64,000 nucleotides of DNA from Massilia sp. IC2-278 (GCF_020708045.1 NZ_JAJFES010000001.1:868001-932000), one strand, 5' to 3'. Counted from the stretch's first letter, positions 1 through 11,941 are shown. Notes: generated from the sequence alone by a model not told the origin. A program made the numbers and translations.

Positions 1-1121
1 TGCGGCGTCGAGAAGCTGGTCTGCTCCCACAGGTGCACGTGGCCCGACAGCAGCATGCTCACCGAACGCGGGAAGTAGCCGGGGTCGACGTCGCCGAAGG
101 CATCCAGCAAGCCCTTGTCGCCGCCGAACAGGGTGATCGCGCCGGTCTGGGCGTCGCGGTTGGCGCCGAAGGCGAACAGCGGATGGTGGTCGACGCCGAT
201 GTTGTACTGCGCGTTCTTCGCCAGCGCCTCGACCTTGCGGTAGGTGTCGGCATAGCGCGCGCGCCGTACGTCGCTCTTCGGCAGGCCCTTGTAGCTGGTG
301 TTGGCGGTGTCGAAGACGATCAGCTGCGCCCCGCCGCCAAGCGGCACGGCGTAGGGGTCGCTGTAGTCGCCGCTGGCGTCATTTTCCGGCTTGTCGCAAT
401 CGCGGCCGGTCTCGAAGGCACGCGGATCGAGGTAGCGCCACCAGCCCTGCCCGCCCCGCGCGCAGTTCTCGTGGTTGCCGCGCGCAACCACCCAGGGCGC
501 CGCCGCCAGCAGGGACTTCGCCGGGGTGAAGAAGTCGGCGGCCCAGGCATCGAAGCCATAGCCGTAGGGACTGCCGGCGCAGCCCGGACGGTCGCTCGGG
601 CACGGGTCTTCGCGGTAGTGGTAGTCGCCGACGTGGATCACCAGGTCCGGCCGGAAGGCGGCGGCGCTGGCGGCGACCGTGGAGAACGGGAATGCTTTCG
701 GATCGTTACAGTCCTGGAAGTCCTTGCCCTTCAGGCGGCAGCCGGTGTCGCCGATGACCACGATGCGTTTCGGCTCGCTCTTCGGAACCGGCAGCGGCTT
801 CCCGGCCACCTGCGCCGTGAAGCTGCCGGCCGGGATCGGCGCCTCGCAGGTCAGTACCGCGCTCGAGGGCGGCGTGTGCGGCTGGCCGGCGCGCGCCGGG
901 ATAGGCGAATACGGCACGCGCACGCGCATCGGGATCAGGTGGCCGTCGACCTGCAGCGGCGGGCAGGCTTGCGCGGCAGTGATCACGCGCGCGATGGCCT
1001 GGCCGTTTTCGCCGATCAGCACGAAAGCGGATTCGGTGTGGGATGGCGCGGGCGTGTACGCCGCGCAACCGGCCAGGGTGGCTACGGCGGCCAGCGCCGC
1101 AAGTCGTGAAGAGGAGATCAA
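1..1121 (-). CDS. Calcineurin-like metallophosphoesterase lipoprotein (3' end outside window)
   Basis: Reading the minus strand from a TTG codon gives an uninterrupted frame to the window edge (about 373 residues visible). It opens with a lipoprotein signal whose lipobox is LAGC (Cys about residue 17), so the mature protein is predicted to be anchored in an envelope membrane. The metal-binding motifs of the calcineurin-like fold follow in order: IGDTGCR, HVGDYHYRED, RGNHENC and, near the edge, LSGHVHLW. The TTG start is chosen because an AGGAAAGG ribosome site lies 9 bases upstream and the signal peptide starts there; the first in-frame ATG is well inside the protein. Families with this arrangement hydrolyse phosphomonoesters or diesters with two metal ions; the substrate here is unknown. 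The gene has no close operon partner on its strand in the window. Confidence 0.85.
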   Translation of the reverse strand, partial: MISSSRLAALAAVATLAGCAAYTPAPSHTESAFVLIGENGQAIARVITAAQACPPLQVDGHLIPMRVRVPYSPIPARAGQPHTPPSSAVLTCEAPIPAGSFTAQVAGKPLPVPKSEPKRIVVIGDTGCRLKGKDFQDCNDPKAFPFSTVAASAAAFRPDLVIHVGDYHYREDPCPSDRPGCAGSPYGYGFDAWAADFFTPAKSLLAAAPWVVARGNHENCARGGQGWWRYLDPRAFETGRDCDKPENDASGDYSDPYAVPLGGGAQLIVFDTANTSYKGLPKSDVRRARYADTYRKVEALAKNAQYNIGVDHHPLFAFGANRDAQTGAITLFGGDKGLLDAFGDVDPGYFPRSVSMLLSGHVHLWEQTSFSTP

Positions 1122-1242
1122 GGTCGGCTGCCTTTCCTGCAAAAGTGCCGAATGTAGCACAGCCGTATGACGCGCCTGTGAAAGCCCGCGTAACGAAACC
1201 GCCCCCGCCGCGCGCCGTAGTACCATTTCAACAAACACAACA

Positions 1243-2013
1243 ATGGAGACCGGTTTGAGCATTCCCGTCTGGTTGCAAGCAGGCTTGTGGGGCCTGGTCG
1301 CCGGCGGCGCCCTGCTGCTTGGCGCATTCGCCGGCTACAAGTTCGCTGTCCCGCCGCGCCTGATTGCCGCCATCATGGCCTTCGGCAGCGGCGTGCTGAT
1401 TTCGGCCCTCTCGTTCGAGCTGATGGAAGAAGCCTTCCACACCGGCGGCTTCACGGCCACCGCGCTCGGCTTCCTCGGCGGCGCGGCGGTCTACACCCTG
1501 GCCAACTGGTGGCTATCGCACCGCGGCGCCAGGCACCGCAAGCGCTCGGGCGACCAGCAGCCCACGCCCGACGAAGGCGGCAGCGGCGCGGCGATTGCCG
1601 TCGGCGCCCTGCTCGACGGCATCCCGGAATCCATCGTCATCAGCCTGTCGATGCTCGGCGGCGGCAAGGTCAGCATGGTGGCGGTGGCCGCGATCTTCCT
1701 GTCCAACGTGCCCGAAGGCTTGTCGAGCGCAGCCGGCATGAAAAAGGCCGGGCGCTCGGCAGGCTACATCTTCGGCATCTGGGGCGGGATCGCCCTGGCC
1801 TCGGGCGTGGCGGCACTGGCGGGCTACACGGTGTTCGAAGGCTTTTCGAACGAAGTGGTGGCGGCGACCACCGCGGTGGCGGCCGGGGCGATCCTGGCGA
1901 TGCTGGCCGATACCATGATTCCCGAGGCGTTCGAGGAGGCCCACGATTTTGCGGGGCTGATCACGGTGGCCGGCTTCCTGTCGGCCTTCGCGCTCAGCAA
2001 GATGGGCGGCTGA
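1243..2013 (+). CDS. ZIP-family metal transporter
   Basis: A 256-residue integral membrane protein with about seven hydrophobic segments. Two motifs typical of ZIP transporters lie in the middle of the protein: GALLDGIPESIVI (about residues 123-135) and LSNVPEGLSSA (about 154-164), whose polar and acidic residues line the metal path. A hydrophilic His/Arg-rich loop (about 93-117) separates segments 3 and 4, as in the family. The usual role is import of divalent metals such as zinc, iron or manganese across the inner membrane, but some members of this branch are uncharacterised. An in-frame TTG at 1255 is preceded by GGAG at the right distance, so the true start may be four codons downstream of the ATG used here. 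It is transcribed alone. Confidence 0.83.
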   Translation: METGLSIPVWLQAGLWGLVAGGALLLGAFAGYKFAVPPRLIAAIMAFGSGVLISALSFELMEEAFHTGGFTATALGFLGGAAVYTLANWWLSHRGARHRKRSGDQQPTPDEGGSGAAIAVGALLDGIPESIVISLSMLGGGKVSMVAVAAIFLSNVPEGLSSAAGMKKAGRSAGYIFGIWGGIALASGVAALAGYTVFEGFSNEVVAATTAVAAGAILAMLADTMIPEAFEEAHDFAGLITVAGFLSAFALSKMGG

Positions 2014-2026
2014 GCGGCTGAGCGCC

Positions 2027-2487
2027 TTAGCCCAGCATATCCCAGAGCACCGCAATGCCCTCGAACACGGCAACGCAGGCCAGCGGAAACGCGTGTTCGC
2101 CCCGCGTGGCGGGCCTGGGTACGAACACCAGGCGGCCGCGCTCGTTTCCTCGCATGCCGTCCACGTTGCGCACCAGGCGCCGGCACAGGAAGCAGGCGTA
2201 GTGCCCGGCCGGTATGATGAAGAAGATCGTGGTTATGAACAGGAGGCCCCCGAGTTGCGCCGGCTCGATCGGGCGAAAGCGCACGCCGAACAGGGCCGCG
2301 CACAGGAACAGCATGCCGGTCAGGCCGGCGAACGCGGCGCCGATCCTGCCCTTGGCCGGCCAGGGCAGGACGATGCGGCTGGCCTCGATCGGCCGCCGCC
2401 GATTTCCTCGGCCAGGTAGTGCAGCAGCGTCGAATGCGCCAGGTAGAACATCAGGAAGGCGAAGCAGAGGATCAGAATCAGGGCCAT
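2027..2487 (-). pseudogene. Small multi-pass membrane protein, apparently frameshifted
   Basis: Two minus-strand frames join into one sensible protein of about 153 residues if one base is added near 2391-2403. The first part begins MALILILCFAFLMFYLAHS and reaches LAEEIGGG. The other frame continues with PIEASRIVLPWPAKG, a hydrophobic segment, an ITTIFFIIPAGHYACFL segment and a C-terminal FEGIAVLWDMLG. The join lies in a run that reads GGCGGCGGCC on the coding strand, a place where a base is easily lost by mutation or sequencing. Without the repair, the first frame ends in an Arg/Pro/Ser-rich tail that does not look coding. I recognise no family. It may start at 2487 or further upstream at 2544. 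It is convergent with the ZIP gene, only 13 bases from its stop. Confidence 0.55.
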
Positions 2488-2580
2488 GAGGCGAAGCGAA
2501 GGGAGGACGCGCGCCAGTCTACCTGCCGCCGGCCATGATGTCATGCCCGCGCGGCCGGCCTCCCGATCGCTGCGCCTGTC

Positions 2581-4992
<2,412 letters not shown>

Positions 4993-5125
4993 GGGTTACC
5001 TCATCAATTGATTGTCGGATAGACGGCGCACAAACCCCGCATCGGCCGATGTGTGACTTGCGGCAAGATGCGATGAAACGGCGGCGCTCAATTGACGAGT
5101 CTGCTTTTGGTGTTCGCCCTACTCC

Positions 5126-5139
5126 TTGATATCAATCAA
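5126..5139. promoter_or_regulatory. FNR/Anr-type binding site upstream of katE
   Basis: The sequence TTGATATCAATCAA matches the FNR/Anr consensus TTGAT-N4-ATCAA at every defined position. It lies in the 189-bp gap between the sensor-kinase stop and the katE start, about 135 bp upstream of katE. The site is directly visible. Control of katE by an FNR-family protein in response to oxygen or nitric oxide is inference, and no FNR gene lies in the window. Confidence 0.6.
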
Positions 5140-5181
5140 GCGGAGTGATCGTGCGAACGGAACTGATAGGTGGGGTATAGG

Positions 5182-6771
5182 TCAGCCCGGCTGCGCAGTA
5201 GCCGGGTCGGCCAGCGGCAGCGTCACGGTAAAGGTGCTGCCGCGCCCTGTCCCGGCGCTGTCGGCGCGCACGCTGCCGCCCTGCATTTCGGTCAGGCGCT
5301 TGACCAGGGCCAGGCCCATGCCCAGGCCGCCTTCCGCGCGCTCCGGCGTCAGCGCGGCCTGGGTGAACATGTCGAACACGCGCGGCAGCAGCGCCGGCGC
5401 GATGCCGGCGCCGTTGTCCTGCACCGCGATCCGGGCCTGGCGCGCGTCCGCACGCAGGGTCACGCGCAGTTCCCCTCCCGGCGGCGTGTACTTGGCCGCG
5501 TTGTTCATCAGGTTGGCCAGCACCTGCACCAGGCGCTTGGCGTCGCCCAGCACCCAGACCGGCTGCACGTCGGCGTCGATGCGGCAGGCGTGGTTGCGGC
5601 GTTCGACCAGGGGCCGCACCTGCTCGTGGGCGGCGGCGATCACCGCCTGCAGGTCGACCGGCGCGCGCTCCAGCGCGATCTGGCCGCTGCGCACGCGCGA
5701 CACGTCCATCAGGTCCTCGACCAGGGTCACCATGTGATCGACCTGGCGCTCGATGATGCCGCTCATGCGCCGCAATTGCTCGTCGTCGCTGGCGCCCACC
5801 CGGCCCAGCAGCTGGGCGGTGGCCTTGATCGGCGCCAGCGGGTTGCGCAGTTCGTGCGCCAGCGTGGCGAGGAAGACGTCCTTGCGCGCGTCGGCCTCGT
5901 GCAGTTCCTGCATGGTGCGGCGCAGCTCGGTCTCGGCGTGCTGGCGCGCGCGTTCGACCTCGTGCAGTTGCAGGCAGAGGCGCCAGATGATCACCGTGAA
6001 CGCGACGATCGTGCCCCATACCAGCAGCGGCAAGGCGGTGCCGGGGTCGTACAGGCCGGCGTCCAGGGCGAGGGTGACGGCGATCCCGAGCAGCAGCGGC
6101 ACGCCGATGGCCGCCAGCAGCAGGCGGCGCGCGATGCGGATCGCCGGCATGCCGTCGGTGACGGCGGCCATGATGCCAAGGCGCGGACGCAGGAACAGGA
6201 TGCCCGCGGCCAGCGCCATGGCAGCGACCGTGGTCAGGATGCCGACGCCCTGGCCGGGCAGCACCTGGTACAGGAAGGTATCGCGGAAAAAATAGCCGCT
6301 GGCGTTCAGCAGCGAGACCAGGAACCCGCCCATCGCCAGCGCCTGCGCGGCGACCGTCCAGCGGCGCAGCACCATCAGCACCAGCGCCATGCCGAGCGCC
6401 GCGAACATCGTCGAGGTGAATGTCGACGACAGGCTGCCTGCGCCCTGGGAGCCGAACGCGTCGGCCAGCAGCGGCCCCACCGGCAGGCCGGTCAGGTGGC
6501 CAAGCAGCATCACCGCGGCCCCCAGCGCAACGGCCGCGCCGCTGGCAAGCGCCGCGAAGCGCAGCGGGCGCCGGCGTGCCTGGCAGGCCAGGCTGATGGC
6601 GGCGAGGAAGACCAGCGCCGCGCTCGCCGGCACCATCTTCGGCAGCGAAGGCCGGATCGAGATCAGGAGGGGTAGATCGAACAGCCAGCCGCCCGCATTC
6701 GCCAAAGCGATCGCGGCGCACAGCAGGGCGGCGGATTTGGGCACTACGGAACTGGAGATAATTCGATCCAC
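5182..6771 (-). CDS. Membrane-bound sensor histidine kinase, orphan
   Basis: A 529-residue protein. The first 260 or so residues carry about eight hydrophobic segments and no recognisable periplasmic domain. A short coiled stretch (LHEVERARQHAETELRR) then leads to the dimerisation and phospho-acceptor box LAHELRNPLAPI (His about 306). The catalytic ATPase boxes are complete: N box NLMNNAAKYTPPGG, G1 DNGAGIAP, G2 GGLGMGLALVKR. It should therefore autophosphorylate. No response regulator is adjacent: katE lies downstream and a divergent porin upstream, so the partner is unknown. The start is uncertain. GTG at 6771 gives the longest frame but has no clear ribosome site, and an internal ATG about residue 46 is possible. 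Confidence 0.88.
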   Translation of the reverse strand: MDRIISSSVVPKSAALLCAAIALANAGGWLFDLPLLISIRPSLPKMVPASAALVFLAAISLACQARRRPLRFAALASGAAVALGAAVMLLGHLTGLPVGPLLADAFGSQGAGSLSSTFTSTMFAALGMALVLMVLRRWTVAAQALAMGGFLVSLLNASGYFFRDTFLYQVLPGQGVGILTTVAAMALAAGILFLRPRLGIMAAVTDGMPAIRIARRLLLAAIGVPLLLGIAVTLALDAGLYDPGTALPLLVWGTIVAFTVIIWRLCLQLHEVERARQHAETELRRTMQELHEADARKDVFLATLAHELRNPLAPIKATAQLLGRVGASDDEQLRRMSGIIERQVDHMVTLVEDLMDVSRVRSGQIALERAPVDLQAVIAAAHEQVRPLVERRNHACRIDADVQPVWVLGDAKRLVQVLANLMNNAAKYTPPGGELRVTLRADARQARIAVQDNGAGIAPALLPRVFDMFTQAALTPERAEGGLGMGLALVKRLTEMQGGSVRADSAGTGRGSTFTVTLPLADPATAQPG

Positions 6772-7046
6772 TTTTGGAGGTCGTCGTTATGTGCCTGTCG
6801 GCGTGCCTGGGTGAAGCGCGTGCGCTGGGAGTCGGCTCGGCATTAATCCGTGCAATGTTATCAGCTTACTATTAAGCGATGCTGAAGGGGGCACGCCTTG
6901 CCTGCGGCTTTCCCGTATTGATGGGTTCTTTATTCTGTGCAGCGGCCTTTTTAGACCATCTTGATGGACGCGCCGATAAGCTGGCCGGGCTGTTTTGCTA
7001 CGCCCGCCGGACCGTTCCGCCGGGTTTTAACGTCCGAAAGAGACCC

Positions 7047-7796
7047 ATGAAGATCATCCTCCTGGCAGCCGCCTTGTCCACTGTTATGGCCGGCCTCGTC
7101 GGCGCCGCCCGTGCGGCCGATTCCCCCGACTTCACCCTGAGCGCGAATGCCGCCCTCACCTCCGACTACCGCTACCGCGGCATCTCGCAAACCCGCCTGC
7201 AGCCGGCCATCCAGCTCGGCGCCGACTACGCCGCGGCGTCCGGCTGGTATGCCGGCGCCTGGGCCTCGTCGATCACCTGGACCCGCGACGCCGGCGGCTC
7301 GGGCAGTATCGAAGCCGATGTGTATGGCGGCAGGCGCGGCGAGCTGGGCGGCGGCGTCAGCTACGACGCCGGCCTGCTCGGCTACGTCTACCCGTCGAAC
7401 GGCTTGTCGAGGGTGAGCGGCTTCGACAACGCGAATAGCGCCGAAGCCTATGCCCAGCTTGGCTACGGCGTCGCCACCCTGAAGTACTCGCACAGCCTGA
7501 CGAACCTGTTCGGCATCCCGGATTCGCACGGCAGCGGCTACCTCGACCTGAACCTGAACCTGGCCGCCGGCGACAAGACAACGATCAACCTGCACGCCGG
7601 GCGCCAGCGCGTGCGCCACGTGAGCGCCTCCAGCTACACCGACTGGAAGGCCGCCGTGGTTCACGACTTCGGCATCGCCAGCGTGACCCTGGCCGCCGTC
7701 GGCACGAATGCGGGCCGCAGCGCCTACGCTTCGCCGGCCGATGGCCGGTTCCTCGGCAAGCGCGCCGTGGTCCTGAGTATCGGCCGCACCTTCTGA
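7047..7796 (+). CDS. TorF-family putative outer-membrane porin
   Basis: A 249-residue exported protein: MKIILLAAALSTVMAGLVGA-type signal peptide with cleavage probably after ARA (about residue 23). The mature part starts with DFTLSANAALTSDYRYRGIS, the N-terminal pattern of the TorF/TIGR02001 group ('T-DYR-RG-S'). Alternating hydrophobic and polar strands with many Gly, Tyr and Asn follow, and the chain ends in an aromatic residue (RTF), as outer-membrane beta-barrels do. Substrate unknown. The ATG is chosen for the signal peptide; the open frame extends upstream without signal features. The 275 bp before it are relatively AT-rich and probably hold the promoter. The kdp cluster follows about 100 bp downstream on the same strand; a functional link is not shown. 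Confidence 0.85.
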   Translation: MKIILLAAALSTVMAGLVGAARAADSPDFTLSANAALTSDYRYRGISQTRLQPAIQLGADYAAASGWYAGAWASSITWTRDAGGSGSIEADVYGGRRGELGGGVSYDAGLLGYVYPSNGLSRVSGFDNANSAEAYAQLGYGVATLKYSHSLTNLFGIPDSHGSGYLDLNLNLAAGDKTTINLHAGRQRVRHVSASSYTDWKAAVVHDFGIASVTLAAVGTNAGRSAYASPADGRFLGKRAVVLSIGRTF

Positions 7797-7802
7797 GCCG
7801 TT

Positions 7803-7840
7803 TTTACATTTCCTTTACAGCGGCGGGCCGGGTCTTTACC
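7803..7840 (+). promoter_or_regulatory. Candidate KdpE operator: phased TTTAC repeats
   Basis: Three T-rich direct repeats precede the kdp genes: TTTACA at 7803, TTTACA at 7814 and TTTACC at 7835. The spacings are 11 and 21 bp, about one and two helical turns. KdpE of enteric bacteria binds T-rich sequence just upstream of the kdp promoter, so this is a reasonable operator candidate. A GGCGGGCC/GGCCCGCC inverted repeat (7822-7829 and 7853-7860) overlaps the region and may end the porin transcript. The assignment is inference. Confidence 0.4.
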
Positions 7841-7898
7841 CCATCTTGAGGCGGCCCGCCCTACGCTTGAAGAACAAGAACAACGTGAGGGTTTTTCC

Positions 7899-7988
7899 AT
7901 GGATGTGATCTTTATTGCCGCCCTTGGCGGCTTCGCGGCGCTGTGCTGCGCCCTGGTTGCGCTGTGCACGCGCCTGGAGGCGAAATGA
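7899..7988 (+). CDS. 29-residue membrane peptide preceding kdpF
   Basis: An ATG-started frame encodes 29 residues ([20 protein letters not shown], then a short ALCTRLEAK tail): one hydrophobic segment followed by a basic end. Its stop overlaps the start of kdpF in ATGA, so the two would be translationally coupled. GTGAGG lies about 10 bases upstream as a ribosome site. It is the first frame of the kdp operon. Small one-segment peptides in this place occur in other bacteria with kdp operons, but I know of no function. It could be a second KdpF-like stabilising peptide or a leader controlling translation. Confidence 0.55.
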   Translation: MDVIFIAALGGFAALCCALVALCTRLEAK

Positions 7989-8074
7989 GCGGCCTGTATC
8001 TCGGGGCCGGCCTGCTGGCCGGCGCCCTGCTCGTCTACCTCGTCTACGCATTGCTGAAAGCGGAGGACCTGTGA
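7985..8074 (+). CDS. kdpF: Potassium-transporting ATPase small subunit KdpF
   Basis: A 29-residue peptide with a single transmembrane segment ([20 protein letters not shown]) and the short tail LLKAEDL, matching KdpF in size, composition and place directly before kdpA. KdpF is a membrane peptide that stabilises the KdpABC complex. Both of its ends overlap neighbours: its ATG overlaps the stop of the upstream peptide, and its TGA overlaps the ATG of kdpA. This points to coupled translation of the set. It is easily missed by gene callers because of its size. Confidence 0.85.
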   Translation: MSGLYLGAGLLAGALLVYLVYALLKAEDL

Positions 8075-9804
8075 TGACGACCCAGTCCCTCCCGCTGCTC
8101 GCAGCCTTCCTCCTCGTGCTGCTGGCCCTGGCCTGGCCGGTGGGCCTGTACATGGCCCACGTGGCCGGCCGCGGCGCCGTGCCCGGCATGCGCTGGCTCG
8201 GCCTTGTCGAGCGCCTGCTCTACCGCGCCGCCGGCCCCGCCGCCGACCAGGACCAGGGCTGGCGCGCCTATGCCTTCGCCCTCCTGCTGTTCAATGCGGT
8301 GGGCGCCCTGTTCGTGTATGCCGTCCAGCGCCTGCAAGGCGCGCTGCCGCTGAACCCGCAATCCCTGCCTGCCGTGTCGGCCGATTCCTCGTTCAACACG
8401 GCGGTGAGCTTCGTTGCGAACACCAACTGGCAGGGTTACGGCAGCGAGCAGACCATGAGCTACCTGACCCAGATGCTGGCCCTGGCCGGGCAGAACTTCT
8501 TCTCCGCCGCCACCGGCATCGCAGTCGCGTTCGCGCTGATCCGTGCCTTCGGCGCCCGTTCGGCCGCGTCGATCGGGAATTTCTGGGCCGACCTCACCCG
8601 TTCCACGCTGTACGTGCTGCTGCCGCTGTCGCTACTGTTCGCGCTGTTCCTGGTGAGCCAGGGCGTGATCCAGAACTTCGACGCCTACCGGGAAGTGACG
8701 CTCGTCGACGCCAAGGCAGGCAGCGCCAGTCAGCTGCTGGCCATGGGCCCGGTCGCCTCGCAGGAAGCGATCAAGCTGCTCGGCACCAACGGCGGCGGCT
8801 TCTTCAACGCCAACTCGGCCCACCCCTTCGAGAACCCAACCACGCTGGCCAACTTCGCGCAGATGCTGGCGATCTTCCTGATCCCGGCGGCGCTGTGCTT
8901 CACCTTCGGCCGCGTGGTGGGCGACCGCCGCCAGGGCTGGGCCGTGCTGGCTGCCATGACGCTGCTGTTCGTGCTCGGCGCGGTGGCCGTCGCCGCCTTC
9001 GAGCAGCAGGCCAACCCGGTGCTGCAGGCGCTCGGCGTGGACCAGGCGGCCAGCAGCCTGCAGGCCGGCGGCAACATGGAAGGCAAGGAAGTACGCTTCG
9101 GCGTCGCCGCCAGCACCCTGTTCGCGGCCGTCACCACCGCCGCCTCCTGCGGCGCGGTGAACGCCATGCACGATTCCTTCATGCCCCTGGGCGGCATGGT
9201 GCCGCTGGTGCTGATGCAGCTGGGCGAAGTCGTGTTCGGCGGCGTCGGCTCGGGGCTGTACGGCATGCTGGTGTTCGCCATCCTGGCCGTGTTCGTGGCC
9301 GGCCTGATGATCGGGCGCACCCCGGAATACCTGGGCAAGAAGATCGGCGCCTATGAAATGAAGATGGCCGCGATCGTGATCCTGGCGGTGCCGACCCTGG
9401 TGCTGGCCGGGACCGCGGTGGCCGTGGTGCTTGATGCCGGCAAGGCCGGGCTGGCCAACCCCGGCGCCCACGGCTTCAGCGAAGTGCTGTACGCCTTCAG
9501 CTCGGCCGCCAACAACAACGGCAGTGCCTTTGCCGGGCTGTCGGCGAACACGCCCTTCTACAACACCATGCTGGCAATCGCCATGTGGTTCGGACGTTTT
9601 GCCGTGATCGTGCCGGTGCTGGCGATCGCCGGTTCGCTGGCCGCCAAGCAGAAGCTGAACGCGACTTCCGGCACCTTGCCGACCCACGGCCCGATGTTCG
9701 TGTTCCTGCTGGTGGCCATCGTGGTGCTGGTCGGGGTGCTGAACTACGTGCCCGCGCTCGCCCTCGGCCCTGTCGCCGAGCATATGCAGCTGTTCGCCCG
9801 CTGA
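8074..9804 (+). CDS. kdpA: Potassium-transporting ATPase subunit A (K+ channel-like)
   Basis: A 576-residue polytopic protein, the ion-binding subunit of the high-affinity KdpFABC potassium pump. It resembles a fourfold repeated K+-channel pore, and the four selectivity-loop regions are visible: NTNWQGYG (about residue 117), [19 protein letters not shown] (about 237-255), [20 protein letters not shown] (about 350-370) and [11 protein letters not shown] (about 480). ATG at 8074 overlaps the kdpF stop. The length is the usual one for KdpA. It passes K+ to KdpB for ATP-driven uptake at low external potassium. kdpB follows after 19 bp. Confidence 0.97.
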   Translation: MTTQSLPLLAAFLLVLLALAWPVGLYMAHVAGRGAVPGMRWLGLVERLLYRAAGPAADQDQGWRAYAFALLLFNAVGALFVYAVQRLQGALPLNPQSLPAVSADSSFNTAVSFVANTNWQGYGSEQTMSYLTQMLALAGQNFFSAATGIAVAFALIRAFGARSAASIGNFWADLTRSTLYVLLPLSLLFALFLVSQGVIQNFDAYREVTLVDAKAGSASQLLAMGPVASQEAIKLLGTNGGGFFNANSAHPFENPTTLANFAQMLAIFLIPAALCFTFGRVVGDRRQGWAVLAAMTLLFVLGAVAVAAFEQQANPVLQALGVDQAASSLQAGGNMEGKEVRFGVAASTLFAAVTTAASCGAVNAMHDSFMPLGGMVPLVLMQLGEVVFGGVGSGLYGMLVFAILAVFVAGLMIGRTPEYLGKKIGAYEMKMAAIVILAVPTLVLAGTAVAVVLDAGKAGLANPGAHGFSEVLYAFSSAANNNGSAFAGLSANTPFYNTMLAIAMWFGRFAVIVPVLAIAGSLAAKQKLNATSGTLPTHGPMFVFLLVAIVVLVGVLNYVPALALGPVAEHMQLFAR

Positions 9805-9823
9805 ATCCATCTGGAGTAAATCG

Positions 9824-11929
9824 ATGTCCGCAATCCTGTCCCCAAGCCCCGCGGCCAAGCGCAGCCTGCGCCTGTTCGAATCGAGCCTGATCCTGCCGGC
9901 CGTGAAAGGCGCATTCGCCAAGCTCGACCCGCGCGTGCAGCTGCGCAGCCCCGTCATGTTCGTGGTCTACGCCGGCAGCATCCTCACGACCCTGCTGTTC
10001 ATCCATTCCCTGGGCGGTGCCGGCGACGCGCCGTCCGGCTACATCCTGGCGATCGCCGTCTGGCTCTGGTTCACGGTGCTGTTCGCGAACTTTGCCGAAG
10101 CCCTGGCCGAAGGCCGCAGCAAGGCGCAGGCGGCCTCGCTGCGCGGTCTGAAGGTCGCCACCATGGCCAAGAAGCTGGACCAGCCGCGCCACGGCAGCAG
10201 CTGGCTGCCCCTGAGCGCGGCCGACCTGCGCAAAGGGAACGTGATCCTGGTCGAAGCCGGCGACGTGATCCCGATCGACGGCGAAGCGATCGAAGGCATC
10301 GCCTCGGTCGACGAAAGCGCGATCACCGGCGAATCCGCCCCGGTGATCCGCGAGGCCGGCGGCGACTTCTGCGCCGTCACAGGCGGCACCCGCGTGCTGT
10401 CGGACTGGCTGGTGGTGCGCGTCAGCGCCAACCCCGGCGAGACCTTCCTCGACCGCATGATCGCCATGGTTGAAGGCGCCCAGCGCCGCAAGACGCCGAA
10501 CGAAATCGCGCTCACCATCCTGCTGGTGGCGCTGACCATCGTGTTCCTGGTGGTGACGGTGAGCCTGCTGCCGTTCTCGATCTTCGCCGTGGAGGCTGCC
10601 GGCAGCGGTGCGCCGGTGTCGGTGACGACCCTGGTGGCCCTGCTGGTCTGCCTGATCCCGACCACCATCGGCGGCCTGCTGTCCGCCATCGGCGTGGCCG
10701 GCATGAGCCGCATGATGGGCGCGAACGTCATTGCCACCTCGGGCCGCGCGGTGGAAGCGGCCGGCGACGTCGACGTGCTGCTGCTCGATAAAACCGGCAC
10801 CATCACCCTCGGCAACCGCCAGGCCAGCGACTTCCTGCCGGCGCCCGGCGTGACCGAACCGCAGCTGGCCGACGTGGCGCAACTGGCCTCGCTGGCCGAT
10901 GAAACCCCGGAAGGCCGCAGTATCGTGGTGCTGGCCAAGACCCGCTTCGCCATGCGCGAACGCGAGCTGGCGTCGCTCGGCGCCCATTTCGTGCCCTTCA
11001 CCGCCCAGACCCGCATGAGCGGCGTCGACATCGCGGCCGACGGAACCACGCGCGTGATCCGCAAGGGCGCCGCCAGCGCCGTGCGCAAGCACGTCGAGGC
11101 GCTCGGCGGCACCTGGCCGGAGGCCGTGGCGCGCGCCGTGGACGATGCGGCGCGGCGCGGCAGCACGCCGCTGGCCGTGTCCGACGGCGCCCGCGTTCTC
11201 GGCGTGGTCGAGCTGAAGGACGTGGTGAAAGGCGGCATCCGCGAACGCTTCGGTTCGCTGCGCCGCATGGGCATCGAGACCGTGATGATCACCGGCGACA
11301 ACCGGCTCACCGCGGCGGCGATCGCGGCCGAAGCCGGCGTCGACGACTTCCTGGCCGACGCCACGCCCGAGGACAAGCTGGCCCTGATCCGCCGCTACCA
11401 GAGCGAAGGCCGCCTGGTGGCAATGACCGGCGATGGCACCAACGACGCCCCGGCGCTGGCCCAGGCCGACGTGGCGGTGGCCATGAACTCGGGTACGCAG
11501 GCGGCCAAGGAGGCCGGCAACATGGTCGACCTGGATTCGAACCCGACCAAGCTGCTGGAGATCGTCGAGATCGGCAAGCAGATGCTGATGACGCGCGGCT
11601 CGCTCACCACCTTCTCGATCGCCAACGACATCGCCAAGTACTTCGCCATCATCCCGGCCGCGTTTGTCGGCGTGTATCCGCAACTGGCCGCGCTCGACAT
11701 CATGGGCCTGCACAGTGCTTCGTCCGCGATCCTGTCGGCGGTGATCTTCAACGCCCTGATCATCGTGTTCCTGATTCCGCTGGCGTTGAGGGGCGTCGCC
11801 TACCGCCCGATCGGCGCCACTGCCCTCCTGCGCCGCAACCTGCTGGTGTACGGCGTGGGCGGCCTGCTGCTGCCGTTTGCCGGCATCAAGGCCATCGACA
11901 TGCTGCTCGTTCTCTTCAACCTCGCCTGA
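9824..11929 (+). CDS. kdpB: Potassium-transporting P-type ATPase subunit B
   Basis: A 701-residue P-type ATPase, the energy-coupling subunit of Kdp. Visible motifs: actuator-loop TGES ([12 protein letters not shown]), the phosphorylated Asp in [13 protein letters not shown] (about residue 321), nucleotide-domain segments, and the hinge motif [21 protein letters not shown] (split over about 531-551). Seven or so membrane segments frame the cytoplasmic domains. GGAG lies 7 bases upstream of the ATG. The internal order and length match the family. It hydrolyses ATP to drive K+ through KdpA. Confidence 0.97.
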   Translation: MSAILSPSPAAKRSLRLFESSLILPAVKGAFAKLDPRVQLRSPVMFVVYAGSILTTLLFIHSLGGAGDAPSGYILAIAVWLWFTVLFANFAEALAEGRSKAQAASLRGLKVATMAKKLDQPRHGSSWLPLSAADLRKGNVILVEAGDVIPIDGEAIEGIASVDESAITGESAPVIREAGGDFCAVTGGTRVLSDWLVVRVSANPGETFLDRMIAMVEGAQRRKTPNEIALTILLVALTIVFLVVTVSLLPFSIFAVEAAGSGAPVSVTTLVALLVCLIPTTIGGLLSAIGVAGMSRMMGANVIATSGRAVEAAGDVDVLLLDKTGTITLGNRQASDFLPAPGVTEPQLADVAQLASLADETPEGRSIVVLAKTRFAMRERELASLGAHFVPFTAQTRMSGVDIAADGTTRVIRKGAASAVRKHVEALGGTWPEAVARAVDDAARRGSTPLAVSDGARVLGVVELKDVVKGGIRERFGSLRRMGIETVMITGDNRLTAAAIAAEAGVDDFLADATPEDKLALIRRYQSEGRLVAMTGDGTNDAPALAQADVAVAMNSGTQAAKEAGNMVDLDSNPTKLLEIVEIGKQMLMTRGSLTTFSIANDIAKYFAIIPAAFVGVYPQLAALDIMGLHSASSAILSAVIFNALIIVFLIPLALRGVAYRPIGATALLRRNLLVYGVGGLLLPFAGIKAIDMLLVLFNLA

Positions 11930-11941
11930 TCCGGAAACATC

